A stretch of DNA of 64,000 bases from Methanosphaera stadtmanae (GTDB taxonomy: Archaea > Methanobacteriota > Methanobacteria > Methanobacteriales > Methanobacteriaceae). Below the pieces are notes generated by a model. That model ran no database searches and was not told the origin of the DNA. It saw only the letters and a program-made list of their open reading frames with translations. Within the stretch, counting starts at the first letter, position 1, and every line of letters starts with the position of its first letter. Where the stretch lies: NCBI GenBank assembly GCA_015062805.1, contig SUTQ01000003.1, positions 105,946 through 169,945 of the forward strand. The letters are read 5' to 3'. The translations under genes were made by a program, and so were the position numbers. This document shows, piece after piece, positions 45,803-55,900 of this stretch.

Positions 45803-45918
45803 CTACCCCAATCATTTCTATTATATATCTATATACATTTTAGTAAAAATAATTTTAAAAAATATTAAAATTGAAGAATATATATTATTAATATAAAATA
45901 TTCAATGAGGAATTTAAT

Positions 45919-46650
45919 ATGAAAATGTTATGCCATGGAATTGACATTTCAAATAACGATGTTTCTTGTAGTGATTCATTAATACAAAATGTTGAAAAAA
46001 GTTTATACAAAATTAAGGAAGCCGGTGCATCTCAGGCATTGCTTTCCAATATTACTGGTGATGATATCGTAATTACTGCAGTGATTGAAGATGATGACCT
46101 TGTTGAAATAGTCAATAAGAGCATTTTTGATGTTTTTAAGGATAATGCCTTGGGATTTGATGATTTAAATGGTGTTGGCCTTAAAAGAGAAGATGCTGGA
46201 GAAGGCATATCTTATGTTGAACTTGAATTGAATCCTGATTTTTATCCGGATGCCGTTGTCATAAGCTTCGATACCTATTGTGGTGAATATTTCGTTGAAA
46301 ACGTTGCCAAAAGTGCAGTTCAGGCTGCCAGCAATATGGATGATGTTTACAATGTTGAATCCAGCATAACTGATGGAATAAAACATATTCCGGGTGTTGG
46401 TTATGTTTCCAATCAAACTGATGACCCTGTTATTGTAGCAAATGTTACAGATGTTGAACAAGTTGGTGTTGTTGCCGGAGCAATGATTGGTGCAATTTTA
46501 GGAAATAAAAATACTTATCTTGTCAAAAGACACACACCAATAAATGTTATTCCAGGCAGTGTTATATTTTCGGCAACTGCAATTATGAACGGAAATCTCA
46601 TTGATTTAGCAGAGTATTTTTCATTTAGAAGCCAAATTTTAAGCAAATGA
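45919..46650 (+). CDS. Conserved protein of unknown function
   Basis: A 243-residue soluble protein that I cannot name. Features: KMLCHGIDISNNDVSCSDSL at the start, two acidic strands (DDIVITAVIEDDDLVEIVN and YVELELNPDFYPDAVVISFD), the Cys-containing FDTYCGEYFVENVAKSAVQ, and a C-terminal VGVVAGAMIGAILGNKNTYL that is Gly/Ala-rich like a nucleotide- or cofactor-binding loop. ATGAGGAAT precedes the ATG. It seems to be a single-gene unit, divergent from the aroD operon. Its codons are more balanced (less A-rich) than those of its neighbours. Confidence 0.7.
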   Translation: MKMLCHGIDISNNDVSCSDSLIQNVEKSLYKIKEAGASQALLSNITGDDIVITAVIEDDDLVEIVNKSIFDVFKDNALGFDDLNGVGLKREDAGEGISYVELELNPDFYPDAVVISFDTYCGEYFVENVAKSAVQAASNMDDVYNVESSITDGIKHIPGVGYVSNQTDDPVIVANVTDVEQVGVVAGAMIGAILGNKNTYLVKRHTPINVIPGSVIFSATAIMNGNLIDLAEYFSFRSQILSK

Positions 46651-46681
46651 ATCCATCATTAACTCCTCAATAATTTCTATT

Positions 46682-46698
46682 TTTTTATTATATTTTTT
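46682..46698 (+). terminator. T-rich terminator after the 45919 gene
   Basis: Two runs of seven T (with ATTATA between them) follow a CTCC element after the stop codon, like other U-rich ends in this window. Confidence 0.35.
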
Positions 46699-46915
46699 TG
46701 AAATAATTAATGTGAAAGCTTAGAATGTTATAAATTAATCATTTTTCTTTATAATAATCATTCTTTTATAATTTTTAAAAATAAAGTTTTTATATTACAA
46801 AAAACAGATAAAATAGTGATAAAGTCTAAAAATGATAATAATAATTGTATTTTTGTTATTATGAGTAGATTAAATGATTTTATTAATATTTAACTAATTT
46901 AAGGAGAAGGTTTAA

Positions 46916-47773
46916 TTGATTTTATTAGATGAAAATACCAAAGCAATTGTACAAGGAATTACAGGAAAACAAGGAAGATTTCATACAAAAGAAATGTTAA
47001 AATACGGAACTAATATTGTAGCAGGTACAAGTCCTGGTAAAGCTGGTGAAACAGTTGAAGGAGTTCCAGTATACAATTCCATAGAAGAAATTAAAAAGTA
47101 TCATCCAGATATCAATGCCAGTATAATCTTCATCCCAGCACCATTCGTAAAAGATGCTGCATTTGAAGCAATCACTGAAGTGGATTTAGTAATCATCATT
47201 ACCGAACACATCCCTATACACGACACTATGGAAATCGTTAAATACGCACAAGAACATAATACAACAGTCATAGGACCTAATACTCCAGGTATTATCACTC
47301 CCGGTGTTGGAAAATTAGGAATTATGCCTACCCACATATTTAACAAAGGAAATATCGGTTTAGTTTCCAGAAGTGGAACATTAACCTACGAAATTGCAAG
47401 TCAGATTACTGATGCAGGATACGGTCAAAGTACCTGTCTTGGTATTGGTGGAGACCCAGTAACAGGTATTGACTTTATTTCAGCACTACAAAAATTCGAA
47501 GAAGATCCTGAAACTGAAAAAATCGTTTTATTAGGTGAAATTGGTGGTATTGCAGAAGTTAAAGCTGCAGAATATGCTAAAGAACACTTAACAAAGCCAA
47601 TCATATCATTCATTGCAGGAGTATCTGCTCCATTAGGTAAACGTATGGGACATGCAGGAGCTATTATTGAAGGTACTGATGGTACAGCCCAAAACAAAAA
47701 AGAATTATTAGCAAAACTCGGTGTTAAAGTGGCAGATGTGCCAAGTGACATTGTAGATTTAATCAAAGAATAA
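46916..47773 (+). CDS. sucD: Succinate--CoA ligase, alpha subunit
   Basis: SucD with SucC interconverts succinate and succinyl-CoA, part of the incomplete reductive TCA branch in methanogens. The 285 residues show a CoA-binding Rossmann domain (VQGITGKQGRFHTKEMLKYG, AGTSPGKAGETVEGVPVY), GPNTPGIITPG, and the phosphorylated His246 in KRMGHAGAIIEGTDGTAQ. TTG start with AAGGAGAAGG upstream. sucC is not adjacent. A hairpin terminator follows, so this is a single-gene unit with its own promoter in the 265-base spacer before it. Confidence 0.95.
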   Translation: MILLDENTKAIVQGITGKQGRFHTKEMLKYGTNIVAGTSPGKAGETVEGVPVYNSIEEIKKYHPDINASIIFIPAPFVKDAAFEAITEVDLVIIITEHIPIHDTMEIVKYAQEHNTTVIGPNTPGIITPGVGKLGIMPTHIFNKGNIGLVSRSGTLTYEIASQITDAGYGQSTCLGIGGDPVTGIDFISALQKFEEDPETEKIVLLGEIGGIAEVKAAEYAKEHLTKPIISFIAGVSAPLGKRMGHAGAIIEGTDGTAQNKKELLAKLGVKVADVPSDIVDLIKE

Positions 47774-47804
47774 ACCCATACCCATTAATAAAATCATTTT
47801 ATCT

Positions 47805-47842
47805 GTATAGTGTTACTACTATACCTCTTAACTCTTTTTTTT
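47805..47842 (+). terminator. Hairpin plus T-run terminator after sucD
   Basis: GTATAGT (47805-47811) pairs with ACTATAC (47818-47824) over a six-base loop, followed by CTCTTAACTC and eight T. Likely end of the sucD message. Confidence 0.55.
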
Positions 47843-47911
47843 AAAACATATTAATAATAAAATTACAAATATTAGATTAACAAATTTTTAAAATTTTAAG
47901 GATGCATTAAA

Positions 47912-49123
47912 ATGGATTTAAACTGTAATGAAATAATTGAGAAATTAGATTCTGGCGATATTAAAATTCATCAAATTGAACAATATGCTGAAGATGCAAA
48001 CCAAGCAACAGATATTAGGCGTAAATTCATTGAAAATAAAACAAACACTTCACTCGAACATATCGGAAAATACTCTATTGATATGACAGAAACCGCAAAA
48101 AAGAATATTGAAAACCAAATAGGAACAATTCAAGTACCAGTTGGAGTAGTGGGTCCTGTAAAAATCAATACTGAAGACGAGGAAGTAATTGAAACCTATG
48201 CTCCAATGGCAACAACAGAAGGAGCATTACTTGCCAGTGTAAACAGAGGTTGCTCAGTTATTAGACGTTCAAATGGTTGTTCAGTATCAATACTTAAAAA
48301 CCAAATGACAAGAGCACCCGTTATAAAAACCAAAAATGTTCATCAAGCCAGTAAAATTAAACAATGGATTGAAGAGCATTTCGATGAAATTAAGGAAGTT
48401 GCAGAAAGTACAACCCGTCACGGAAAACTTATAAAAATAGATCCTGTTGCAATTGTTGGTCGTTTTGTATACCCTCGTTTTGTATATGAAACAGGTGACA
48501 GTATGGGAATGAATATGGTTACAATTGCAACACAGGAAGCAATGAATTTTATTGAAAGTAATAACGACATTCATGTCATTGCACTTAGTTCAAACTTCTG
48601 TGTTGACAAAAAACCGTCTGCACTTAACATGATTGAAGGTCGTGGGAAAAGTATAGTTGCTGAAGTAACTGTTCCTAAGGAAATCGTTGAGAAAACGTTG
48701 AAAACTACTCCAGAAGCTGTTGTTGAAGTTAATTATGCTAAAAACCTAATTGGTTCAGCAATCGCAGGCAGTTACGGTTACAATGCTCATTTTGCAAATA
48801 TGGTTGCCGCAATATTTTTAGCATGTGGTCAGGATCCTGCTCATGTAGTGGAAGGCAGTATTGGTATAACAAGTGCCGAAAATGTTGATGGAGACTTATA
48901 CTTCAGCGTTACAATTCCTGACTTGCCAGTGGCAACTGTTGGTGGTGGAACAAGACTTGAAACTGCTACCGAATCATTGAACATCATGAATGTTAAAGGA
49001 AGTGGAAACGTTAACAAGTTTGCATCCATTGTGGCCAGTTTGGTACTAGCAGGTGAATTATCATTAGCTGGTGCTTTGGCAGCAGGTCATTTAGCAAGAG
49101 CCCATAAAGAGCTGGGCCGATAA
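47912..49123 (+). CDS. hmgA: 3-hydroxy-3-methylglutaryl-CoA reductase, class I
   Basis: HMG-CoA reductase makes mevalonate with NADPH, the key step toward archaeal isoprenoid lipids. The 403 residues carry the class I blocks: PVGVVGPVKINTED, MATTEGALLASVNRGCSVIR with the catalytic Glu, GDSMGMNMVTIATQ, SSNFCVDKKPSALN with the catalytic Lys, and VGGGTRLETA. The C-terminal His is in GHLARAHKEL. There is no membrane domain, as usual in archaea. A VIT1-like gene follows 23 bases later. Confidence 0.97.
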   Translation: MDLNCNEIIEKLDSGDIKIHQIEQYAEDANQATDIRRKFIENKTNTSLEHIGKYSIDMTETAKKNIENQIGTIQVPVGVVGPVKINTEDEEVIETYAPMATTEGALLASVNRGCSVIRRSNGCSVSILKNQMTRAPVIKTKNVHQASKIKQWIEEHFDEIKEVAESTTRHGKLIKIDPVAIVGRFVYPRFVYETGDSMGMNMVTIATQEAMNFIESNNDIHVIALSSNFCVDKKPSALNMIEGRGKSIVAEVTVPKEIVEKTLKTTPEAVVEVNYAKNLIGSAIAGSYGYNAHFANMVAAIFLACGQDPAHVVEGSIGITSAENVDGDLYFSVTIPDLPVATVGGGTRLETATESLNIMNVKGSGNVNKFASIVASLVLAGELSLAGALAAGHLARAHKELGR

Positions 49124-49146
49124 ATAAATTGAGAGTCAGATGAAAT

Positions 49147-49734
49147 ATGAAGATAACTTTAAAGAAAATTATTAAGGATTATATTGCTTTAAGTAGGTAT
49201 GTTGCATTGGGTTCACTGGATGGTATTCTTACCGTTTTAAGTATTTCCTTAACTGCTGCTCTAATGGGTATTTCCACCGGTGGAAATGTAAATCCATGGA
49301 CTGTCGGTTTAACTGGATTGAGTGGTGGTATTGCTATTGCATTATCTAACGGTTTCGGTTCATATGTGGGTGAACATGCGGAAGAAGGAAAGATTATTCG
49401 TGACCTTGAAAGTCAGATGATTCTTAAGGAAAGGAAACTTGATGATACTGTTATCCATGAACAAGCAAAATACAGAGTTTTCATGAGTATGCTAACACAT
49501 GGTTCTGCTAGTTTCCTTGGTTCATTCATTCCATCTATCCCTTTTTTCTTGTTAGGGGACATATATTCAGCAATTACTGCGACTTTAATAGTTTGTTTTG
49601 TTATGTTGACCGTTCTTGGTTGTTATCTTGGAAAAATTGCTAAAGAAAGCATGAGTAAAAGTGCTATCCAAATTATTGGTGTAGGAGTTTTAATCGTCAT
49701 TATCAGTTTCTTGATGGGTGGAGGACACGGATAA
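49147..49734 (+). CDS. VIT1/CCC1-family membrane transporter (TIGR00267-like)
   Basis: A 195-residue integral membrane protein. The opening LSRYVALGSLDGILTVLSIS is the VIT/CCC1 start, where the Asp lies in the ion path of helix 1. It has about five helices, with a charged loop (EHAEEGKIIRDLESQMILKE) rich in Glu that in relatives binds metal. It would move iron or manganese across the membrane; the ion is not known. It is on the same strand as hmgA and perhaps in its transcript. Confidence 0.85.
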   Translation: MKITLKKIIKDYIALSRYVALGSLDGILTVLSISLTAALMGISTGGNVNPWTVGLTGLSGGIAIALSNGFGSYVGEHAEEGKIIRDLESQMILKERKLDDTVIHEQAKYRVFMSMLTHGSASFLGSFIPSIPFFLLGDIYSAITATLIVCFVMLTVLGCYLGKIAKESMSKSAIQIIGVGVLIVIISFLMGGGHG

Positions 49735-50063
49735 TTCCTCCCACAAATTCTTTTTTTATAATATATCATTAAATTTTATCAAAATTTTAAAATTACTTTA
49801 ACAATACATTTATTAACTAACAATATCAAAGTAATACTGTGAGGGTTTGATGTTAGTACACAAATTTATACAGATAAAAATCAATTTTAATTACCACTTG
49901 AATTGTTAAAATATACTACATCAAAATCCTACACACATCTAAAACTATTTTTAAAAACTTTAAGAAAAACAATTTTATTATACCTTAAACAAATATTATA
50001 ATATTATAAACTGTGTAACAATACACAAGATTATTGTAGATTAATTTTTAAAGGAGAATCATA
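49735..50063. other. Intergenic region before thrC
   Basis: A CTCC plus T-run (49738-49758) ends the VIT1-like message. The rest is very AT-rich. A 19-codon open frame at 49850-49909 follows GAGGGTTTG and starts ATG TTA GTA CAC, but it has no Thr-rich stretch and no attenuator stem was seen. An AT run near 50000 (TATTATAATATTATAAA) may be box A for thrC. Confidence 0.4.
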
Positions 50064-51260
50064 ATGATAAGATGTATTTCATGTGGAGCAGAATATGACG
50101 ATGATGAAATAATTTATACTTGCGAATGTGGATCAATTCTTGAAGTAGTAACTGAAGTGGACAACATTCCAAAAGAAACATTTGATAACAGAAGAGACAA
50201 CATCTGGAAATATAAAGAATTCTTACCAGTAAATGCAGAAAACAGAATTAGCCTTGATGAAGGTGGAACACCATTTTGTAAATGTGATAAAATAGGTGAA
50301 GAATTAGGTATAGAATTATTCGTAAAAGTGGAAGGATCAAACCCTACAGGTAGTTTCAAAGACAGAGGAATGAGTGTAGGAACAACAAAAGCAGTTGATC
50401 TTGGAGTAAATATGGTTGGTTGTGCTTCAACAGGAAACACTTCTGCATCATTATCAGCATATGCAGCACGTGCAGGACTTAAATGTGCAGTATTATTACC
50501 GGCAGGAAAAGTTGCATTAGGAAAACTAGCACAGGCAATGTTCCATGGAGCTAAAGTATTTGGAGTAGACGGTAACTTTGACGATGCATTAGAAACAATT
50601 ACCGAATTAGCATTAAACGGAGAATTATACTTATTAAATTCAATCAACCCATACCGTCTTGAAGGACAAAAAACAATAGGAATGGAAGTTGTTCATGACC
50701 TTGGTTGGAAATCTCCAGACAGAATTGTTTTACCAGTAGGTAATGCAGGAAACATTTCCGCAATATGGAAAGGTATTACTGAATTTCAGGATGCAGGATA
50801 CATTAAAGATACTCCTATGATGACTGGAATTCAAGCAGTTAACAGTGCTCCTATAGCAAATGCCGTTAAAGCAGGAACAGATGAAGTAACCCCTGTTGAA
50901 AACCCTGAAACCATTGCAACTGCAATCAGAATTGGTGCTCCAGTAAGTAGCGTTAAAGCAATGCGAGCAATCAAAGAATCAAATGGTACTGCAGATACCG
51001 TTACAGATGATGAAATTCTTGATGCTCAAAAATACCTAGCAAGAACCGAAGGTATTGGTGTAGAACCAGCAAGTGCTGCTTCCATAGCAGGTTTAAGAAA
51101 ATTGGTTGAAAACGGTGAAATAGACCAGGGTGAACGTGTTGTATGTATCGTAACAGGACACGTACTTAAAGATCCTAACGTAGCTATTGAAGCTTGTGAA
51201 GAGCCAACACAAGTATCATCAGATCCAAATGAAATTAGAAAAGTATTACAAACCATGTAA
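50064..51260 (+). CDS. thrC: Threonine synthase
   Basis: ThrC is a PLP enzyme that converts O-phosphohomoserine to threonine. The 398-residue protein starts with a small zinc-ribbon-like part (CISCGAEYDDDEIIYTCECG), as in archaeal and plant-type enzymes. PLP binds Lys99 in NPTGSFKDRGMSVG; STGNTSASLSAYAARAGL and PVGNAGNISAIWKGI are phosphate-binding loops. AAGGAGAATC precedes the ATG, a strong site. It probably has its own promoter in the 329-base region before it. Confidence 0.96.
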   Translation: MIRCISCGAEYDDDEIIYTCECGSILEVVTEVDNIPKETFDNRRDNIWKYKEFLPVNAENRISLDEGGTPFCKCDKIGEELGIELFVKVEGSNPTGSFKDRGMSVGTTKAVDLGVNMVGCASTGNTSASLSAYAARAGLKCAVLLPAGKVALGKLAQAMFHGAKVFGVDGNFDDALETITELALNGELYLLNSINPYRLEGQKTIGMEVVHDLGWKSPDRIVLPVGNAGNISAIWKGITEFQDAGYIKDTPMMTGIQAVNSAPIANAVKAGTDEVTPVENPETIATAIRIGAPVSSVKAMRAIKESNGTADTVTDDEILDAQKYLARTEGIGVEPASAASIAGLRKLVENGEIDQGERVVCIVTGHVLKDPNVAIEACEEPTQVSSDPNEIRKVLQTM

Positions 51261-51310
51261 ATACTCATCTAACCTTAAACTCCTTTTTAATAAAATGTTG
51301 GATTATAATT

Positions 51311-51925
51311 ATGACATTAAACATAACAGAAATATTTGGTAAAAGATATTTAAAGGAATATTTTTCTAGAAATAAAGTTTATATCCTAATATCCGTATTT
51401 ATTTTAATTGCCTCTGCAGTTTTAGGTGTTATTTTTAGTGATATTATCAAAGAATTTGTGATAGAAATTTTAGAAAATATTGTATTGTCAATGCCAGAAA
51501 ATCCTACAGTATACAATGAAGCAACATTTCTTTTCCAAAATAATATACGTGCAAACATTATCATAATGCTTGGTGGATTATTTTTCTCAATATTTTCTAT
51601 TTTAGCAATTATAATGAATGGTTTAATTATTGGATTTACATATACTATTGTAACTCCATTACAATTTATTGTAGGAATACTTCCCCACGGAATATTCGAA
51701 TTACCTGCAACTGTTTTATCACTTGTAGGTGCATTCCTCATAACAAAATTGGAAATAAACCTATTGGATGCCTTGTTTAAAAAACAGTTAAAGGAAGAAA
51801 TAGGCAAATCAAATGAAATAATCAAGGATATTGTTTTAACATTTATAATAATCCTGATTTTATTGATTATTGCAGCCATAATCGAAGCGGGAGTAACTCC
51901 AGTACTCTTAAGTATGGTTTCTTAA
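51311..51925 (+). CDS. SpoIIM-like (stage II sporulation protein M, DUF95) membrane protein
   Basis: A 204-residue protein with five membrane helices. The arrangement of a first helix (VYILISVFILIASAVLGVIF), an amphipathic loop, then AIIMNGLIIGFTYTIVTPLQ and GILPHGIFELPATVLSLVGA is the core signature of the SpoIIM/DUF95 family. Its role in archaea, which do not sporulate, is unknown; membrane-shape or transport roles have been suggested. It lies between thrC and an AK6-type kinase on one strand with short gaps. Confidence 0.88.
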   Translation: MTLNITEIFGKRYLKEYFSRNKVYILISVFILIASAVLGVIFSDIIKEFVIEILENIVLSMPENPTVYNEATFLFQNNIRANIIIMLGGLFFSIFSILAIIMNGLIIGFTYTIVTPLQFIVGILPHGIFELPATVLSLVGAFLITKLEINLLDALFKKQLKEEIGKSNEIIKDIVLTFIIILILLIIAAIIEAGVTPVLLSMVS

Positions 51926-51979
51926 ACCTATTTCCTTTTAATATATTCTATTTTTATATACGATTAAGAGATTGATATT

Positions 51980-52522
51980 ATGATGATAATTATTACAGGA
52001 ACACCGGGAACAGGAAAGACTTCAGTCACAGAATCATTAAAGGAAGATTTTGATGCCCAATACATCAGTATAAATTCATTACTTGAAGACTATGACTTGA
52101 ACCTTGGAATTGATGAAACAAGAGGCTACAAAATAGTTGATACAGAAAAAATGATTCCAATAGTCGATACAATAAAGGAAGAATCTAAAAAGAATATTAT
52201 AATATTTGAAGGCCATCTGGCACAGGACTATCCCAATGCCGATTTGGTGATTGTTCTAAGATGTAATCCTGATGTGTTAAAGGAACGATTGAGCACCAGA
52301 AATTGGAAAGAAGCAAAGATTCATGAAAACGTTTCAGCAGAAATCCTTGGAATATGTACAGATGAAAGTTATGAAATATATGGAGATAATGTTCAGGAAT
52401 TAGACAGTAGTGACAGAAGTGTTAATGAATTAAAAAATGAAATAATTAAGATAATCAATCATGAAGTCACATATCCTGTTGGTGAAATTGACTATTTAAG
52501 TGAATATTTCAGTTATTTGTAA
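51980..52522 (+). CDS. AK6/Fap7-type adenylate kinase-like NTPase
   Basis: A 180-residue P-loop NTPase related to human AK6 and yeast Fap7, which act in small ribosomal subunit maturation and have adenylate kinase activity. ITGTPGTGKTSVTESL holds Walker A at 7-15; IIIFEGHLAQDYP and LVIVLRCNPDVLKERLSTRN give the NMP and LID-side parts. The Ser/Thr-rich opening loop and the short length fit this group and not bacterial Adk. ATG codons at 51980 and 51983 adjoin; the choice is unsure. It ends before the adhesin gene. Confidence 0.9.
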   Translation: MMIIITGTPGTGKTSVTESLKEDFDAQYISINSLLEDYDLNLGIDETRGYKIVDTEKMIPIVDTIKEESKKNIIIFEGHLAQDYPNADLVIVLRCNPDVLKERLSTRNWKEAKIHENVSAEILGICTDESYEIYGDNVQELDSSDRSVNELKNEIIKIINHEVTYPVGEIDYLSEYFSYL

Positions 52523-52667
52523 TTTAATTCAAAACCCATAATAGAACGATTATTATAAAAAATTTACAATACTTTTTTTTGGAAATGCTCCTTTATTATA
52601 ACCAATAGTTATAACTAATTTAAAATACTAAAGTATTATTTAAGTAATTTAGGAATTATTTAATTAT

Positions 52668-52934
52668 GTGGGGGTATTTGGTATTAATTGTAAAAAGTTA
52701 GTTTTTTTCTTGTTTGTTTTTTTCTTGTCTTTTTCTTTGGTTTGTGCTGAAGATGTTTCTAATGATACTTTAATTTCTGAGTATCAGAATTGTGGTGATG
52801 TTTCTGTTGAGGATAATGTCATGAATGATGTAAAATTATCATCTGAAAATGAAGATATTTCTCTTGATGATTATTATAGTGCTGAATCAGATTCTAGTGT
52901 TGATGCTTCTAAGAATGATGATTTTTTTTGTTGA
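52668..52934 (+). CDS. N-terminal fragment of adhesin-like protein (signal peptide), cut by frameshift
   Basis: This fragment carries the signal peptide (CKKLVFFLFVFFLSFSLVCA) and about 60 acidic residues (EDVSNDTLISEYQNCGDVSV), then stops at 52932 just after an 8-T run. One T fewer would continue it into the long downstream frame. The frame is open from a GTG at 52668, but GGGGG stands eight bases before an in-frame ATT at 52683, which may be the real start. It would begin a secreted surface protein of roughly 1,260 residues if the frame were joined. The Thr/Ser/Asp-rich start is typical of methanogen adhesin-like proteins. Confidence 0.7.
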   Translation: MGVFGINCKKLVFFLFVFFLSFSLVCAEDVSNDTLISEYQNCGDVSVEDNVMNDVKLSSENEDISLDDYYSAESDSSVDASKNDDFFC

Positions 52935-55900
52935 TGATTCTGTTGGTAGTTTTAATCAGGGTTATGGTGAGTTGTTTGATGAGGATATGGGTGTTGTTTA
53001 TTTTGATGAAAATTTTGTGAATTATTCTTTGATTGATGATAATAGTAAGTTTATTTCTTCTAGAAATAGGAATTCACCAATATCTTTTAGTGTTGGTGAT
53101 ATTGGTCGTGCTGCTCAGTCTGTGTTGTCTTATGTTAATGCTAATCAGAGACTTTCCGGTACTGTTAGTGTAGCTGGTGTTCGTGTTAATATGAATGACT
53201 TTTTGTATTTGTTGTGTAAATCACTAAATACAACTGAAAATATCACTTATATTAATTATAATCATGTTTCTAGTATTAGTGGTACTAACAAGCCAGGTTT
53301 GTTTATCAGTAAAAATGTGTATAAATCAATCGCTGCTTCTATTGTTCAATGTTATGAAATTAATGGGCGTAATCCTTTAAATTTGCATTATAATAATATT
53401 ACGATTAGTTTTGAAGATACTGTTTATTTATATACTCGCATAGTTCGTTATAATTATGCTCATGGAAGATATTCCAGTACTGCAGGTATAAAAGCATTGA
53501 GTAATTATGATTATTCTACAGAATCAGAGGCACTTGCTTCTAATACAAGTCAGGCATTTACGATTACTGCCAATTGTGTGAGTAATGGGGATGGGACTTA
53601 TAATCTTACTTTGACTCCTTCTCAAAATGCTGTTGTATATTATACTAGGAATGGTACTTTGCCAACTACTCAAAGTAAGGTATATAATGGAACTTTAAGA
53701 ATTTACAACAATACATGGGTCCGCTTTTTTGGAATAAATAATAATGGTCAAACACCAATATTATCTTATGGAGTTTATCGGGCTAGTTTCCCTTATTTTA
53801 CTCGTAAACCAGTATTTCAATCTAATGGTTATAATTATAAGGTGTATCTTAGTACTTCGCAGCAGGCAATTATATATTATACACTTAATGGTTCAAAGCC
53901 TACTACTCAAAGTCTGGTATATAATGGTTCCATAACAGTTCATAATTATACGTTGCTGCAATATTTTGCAAAAACAATATGCAACAACAAAGAAAGTAAC
54001 ATTTATTATTATCGTTTAAACAATCCTACACCGTATGTTACCATTTTGAACTTGACTGATGTGAGGGACAATCATCAAAACGTTACAATTATAGCAAACA
54101 AACCAGGAACTATATATTACACAAGAAATGGCAGTACACCTACAGTAAACAGTAACGTTTACACATCTGGTAGAGTAATGGATCTATCCATCCCCACACA
54201 ATTAAGAGCAATACTAGTAGATACAAACAATCAAACGTCACAGGTAGTATTTTATCAGGCACCACAGATAATAACACCTAGTAAAGCAATAATATCTGCA
54301 TTATGGGATATCAGTGAAAATAGTCAAATTATTACGTTTAATTTTAATAAAATTACTAAAAAAATATATTTTACTACAGATAACTCAAATCCCAAAAATA
54401 GTACTACTAGTACTTTAATTACAGTAAATTCAAATTGGTATCAATCAATTAATGTACCTGCGGGTAAAACATTGAAATATTACACCATATCCGATGAAGG
54501 ATATACATCTGACGTTTATTCTTATAAAGTACCATTATCCCAAAATGCAATAGCAAACGTGAAAATAATCAATTTTACTAATATATACAATGATGGTACT
54601 CAAAAAATAGGAATTCAAATGGATCAATCAGGTCAAAAAACTGCAACTATTAACAATGAATATCATTTCTTAGGTGCTTGTTATGAAATAACCACAACGA
54701 ATGATACAAAAATTGAAATAGAAATATTAAATAACCATTCCAATAGGAGAGATACATATGTTTATACAAGAGAAACTGGATTAAGATACAGAATGCATTT
54801 TATTTACACTATGAATATTCCTTATCAAGAATTACAAATATGTGTAAATTCAAGTAATATTATTAATCTTCAAAATACAAGTGTGATTAATAATTTAAAT
54901 AATAATCGTTCATATTTCTATAATTATACTACAAAAACATATAACGTGACAACTTCAAAATACATAAATTATCCTGGAATGCTAATATATAAATCAGGAA
55001 ACAATATAACAATCGATTTCTACAATTATACATATGGAAATACAAATCAAGTAAGCATAATAAAAGAATTAATTGGGACAAAACTTATCAAAGTTTCGAT
55101 GATTAACAACGCAATCAAAACAGAAATAGCAACAATATATTTACCCGAACTAAATTACATTGATTGTTATTTTAAAAGTAATGATTTTTACAAAAAAGAT
55201 TATATTAAAGATTTCTTAAGTAGTTCTGAAATAAATGGAAAAACATTAGAAACCGTGCAAACATATGTCTTATCAAATCAAAAAATCGATTATAGAATTA
55301 TAAACAAAACATTGCAAAAATATAATTTATATAATCAATCAGTTTTCAAATCTGCTTATGGAACTTACTTAACTGGTTTAACACATATGTATCTATTCAA
55401 TTCAATTACCACATTTTTTTCTTGTAAATTAAATGTTACAACATATAATTTTAAAGATACTCAAATGAGAGTAAATATTGATATTAATGGAAGAACTTAC
55501 GTAGATATTGATGATGAAAATTATGGAACACGACTAATTAGTGATAATGAAACAAATGCAAAAATATATAATATATTGGGTGGATTTTATGGTTCATATT
55601 TGGAAGGTTTAGTGTTAAATCTTGCAGGAGACAATAATTCATATTCTGCTATCAAATATTTTACTGAAGATTTATTAAGCAATAACTTATTAAATTTTTC
55701 TTATAATAATCAAACAAATAAGTTAACAATTACAACATTAAATAATAATGATTATTATATCTACATTAACGAGGATGGATCATACAGTTTCACCATATTA
55801 AATAATAGATATGAAAATTTAAGAAATATTAATTCAGGCAATTCTAATGATACTGAAGAAAACGTTACTGACATTAATGGCTTACTTGGTGGAGGAGGTT

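Noticed and set aside
49850..49909. 19-codon frame before thrC as a leader peptide for attenuation
   Set aside because: No run of Thr codons and no competing stem-loops; noted only in the intergenic entry.
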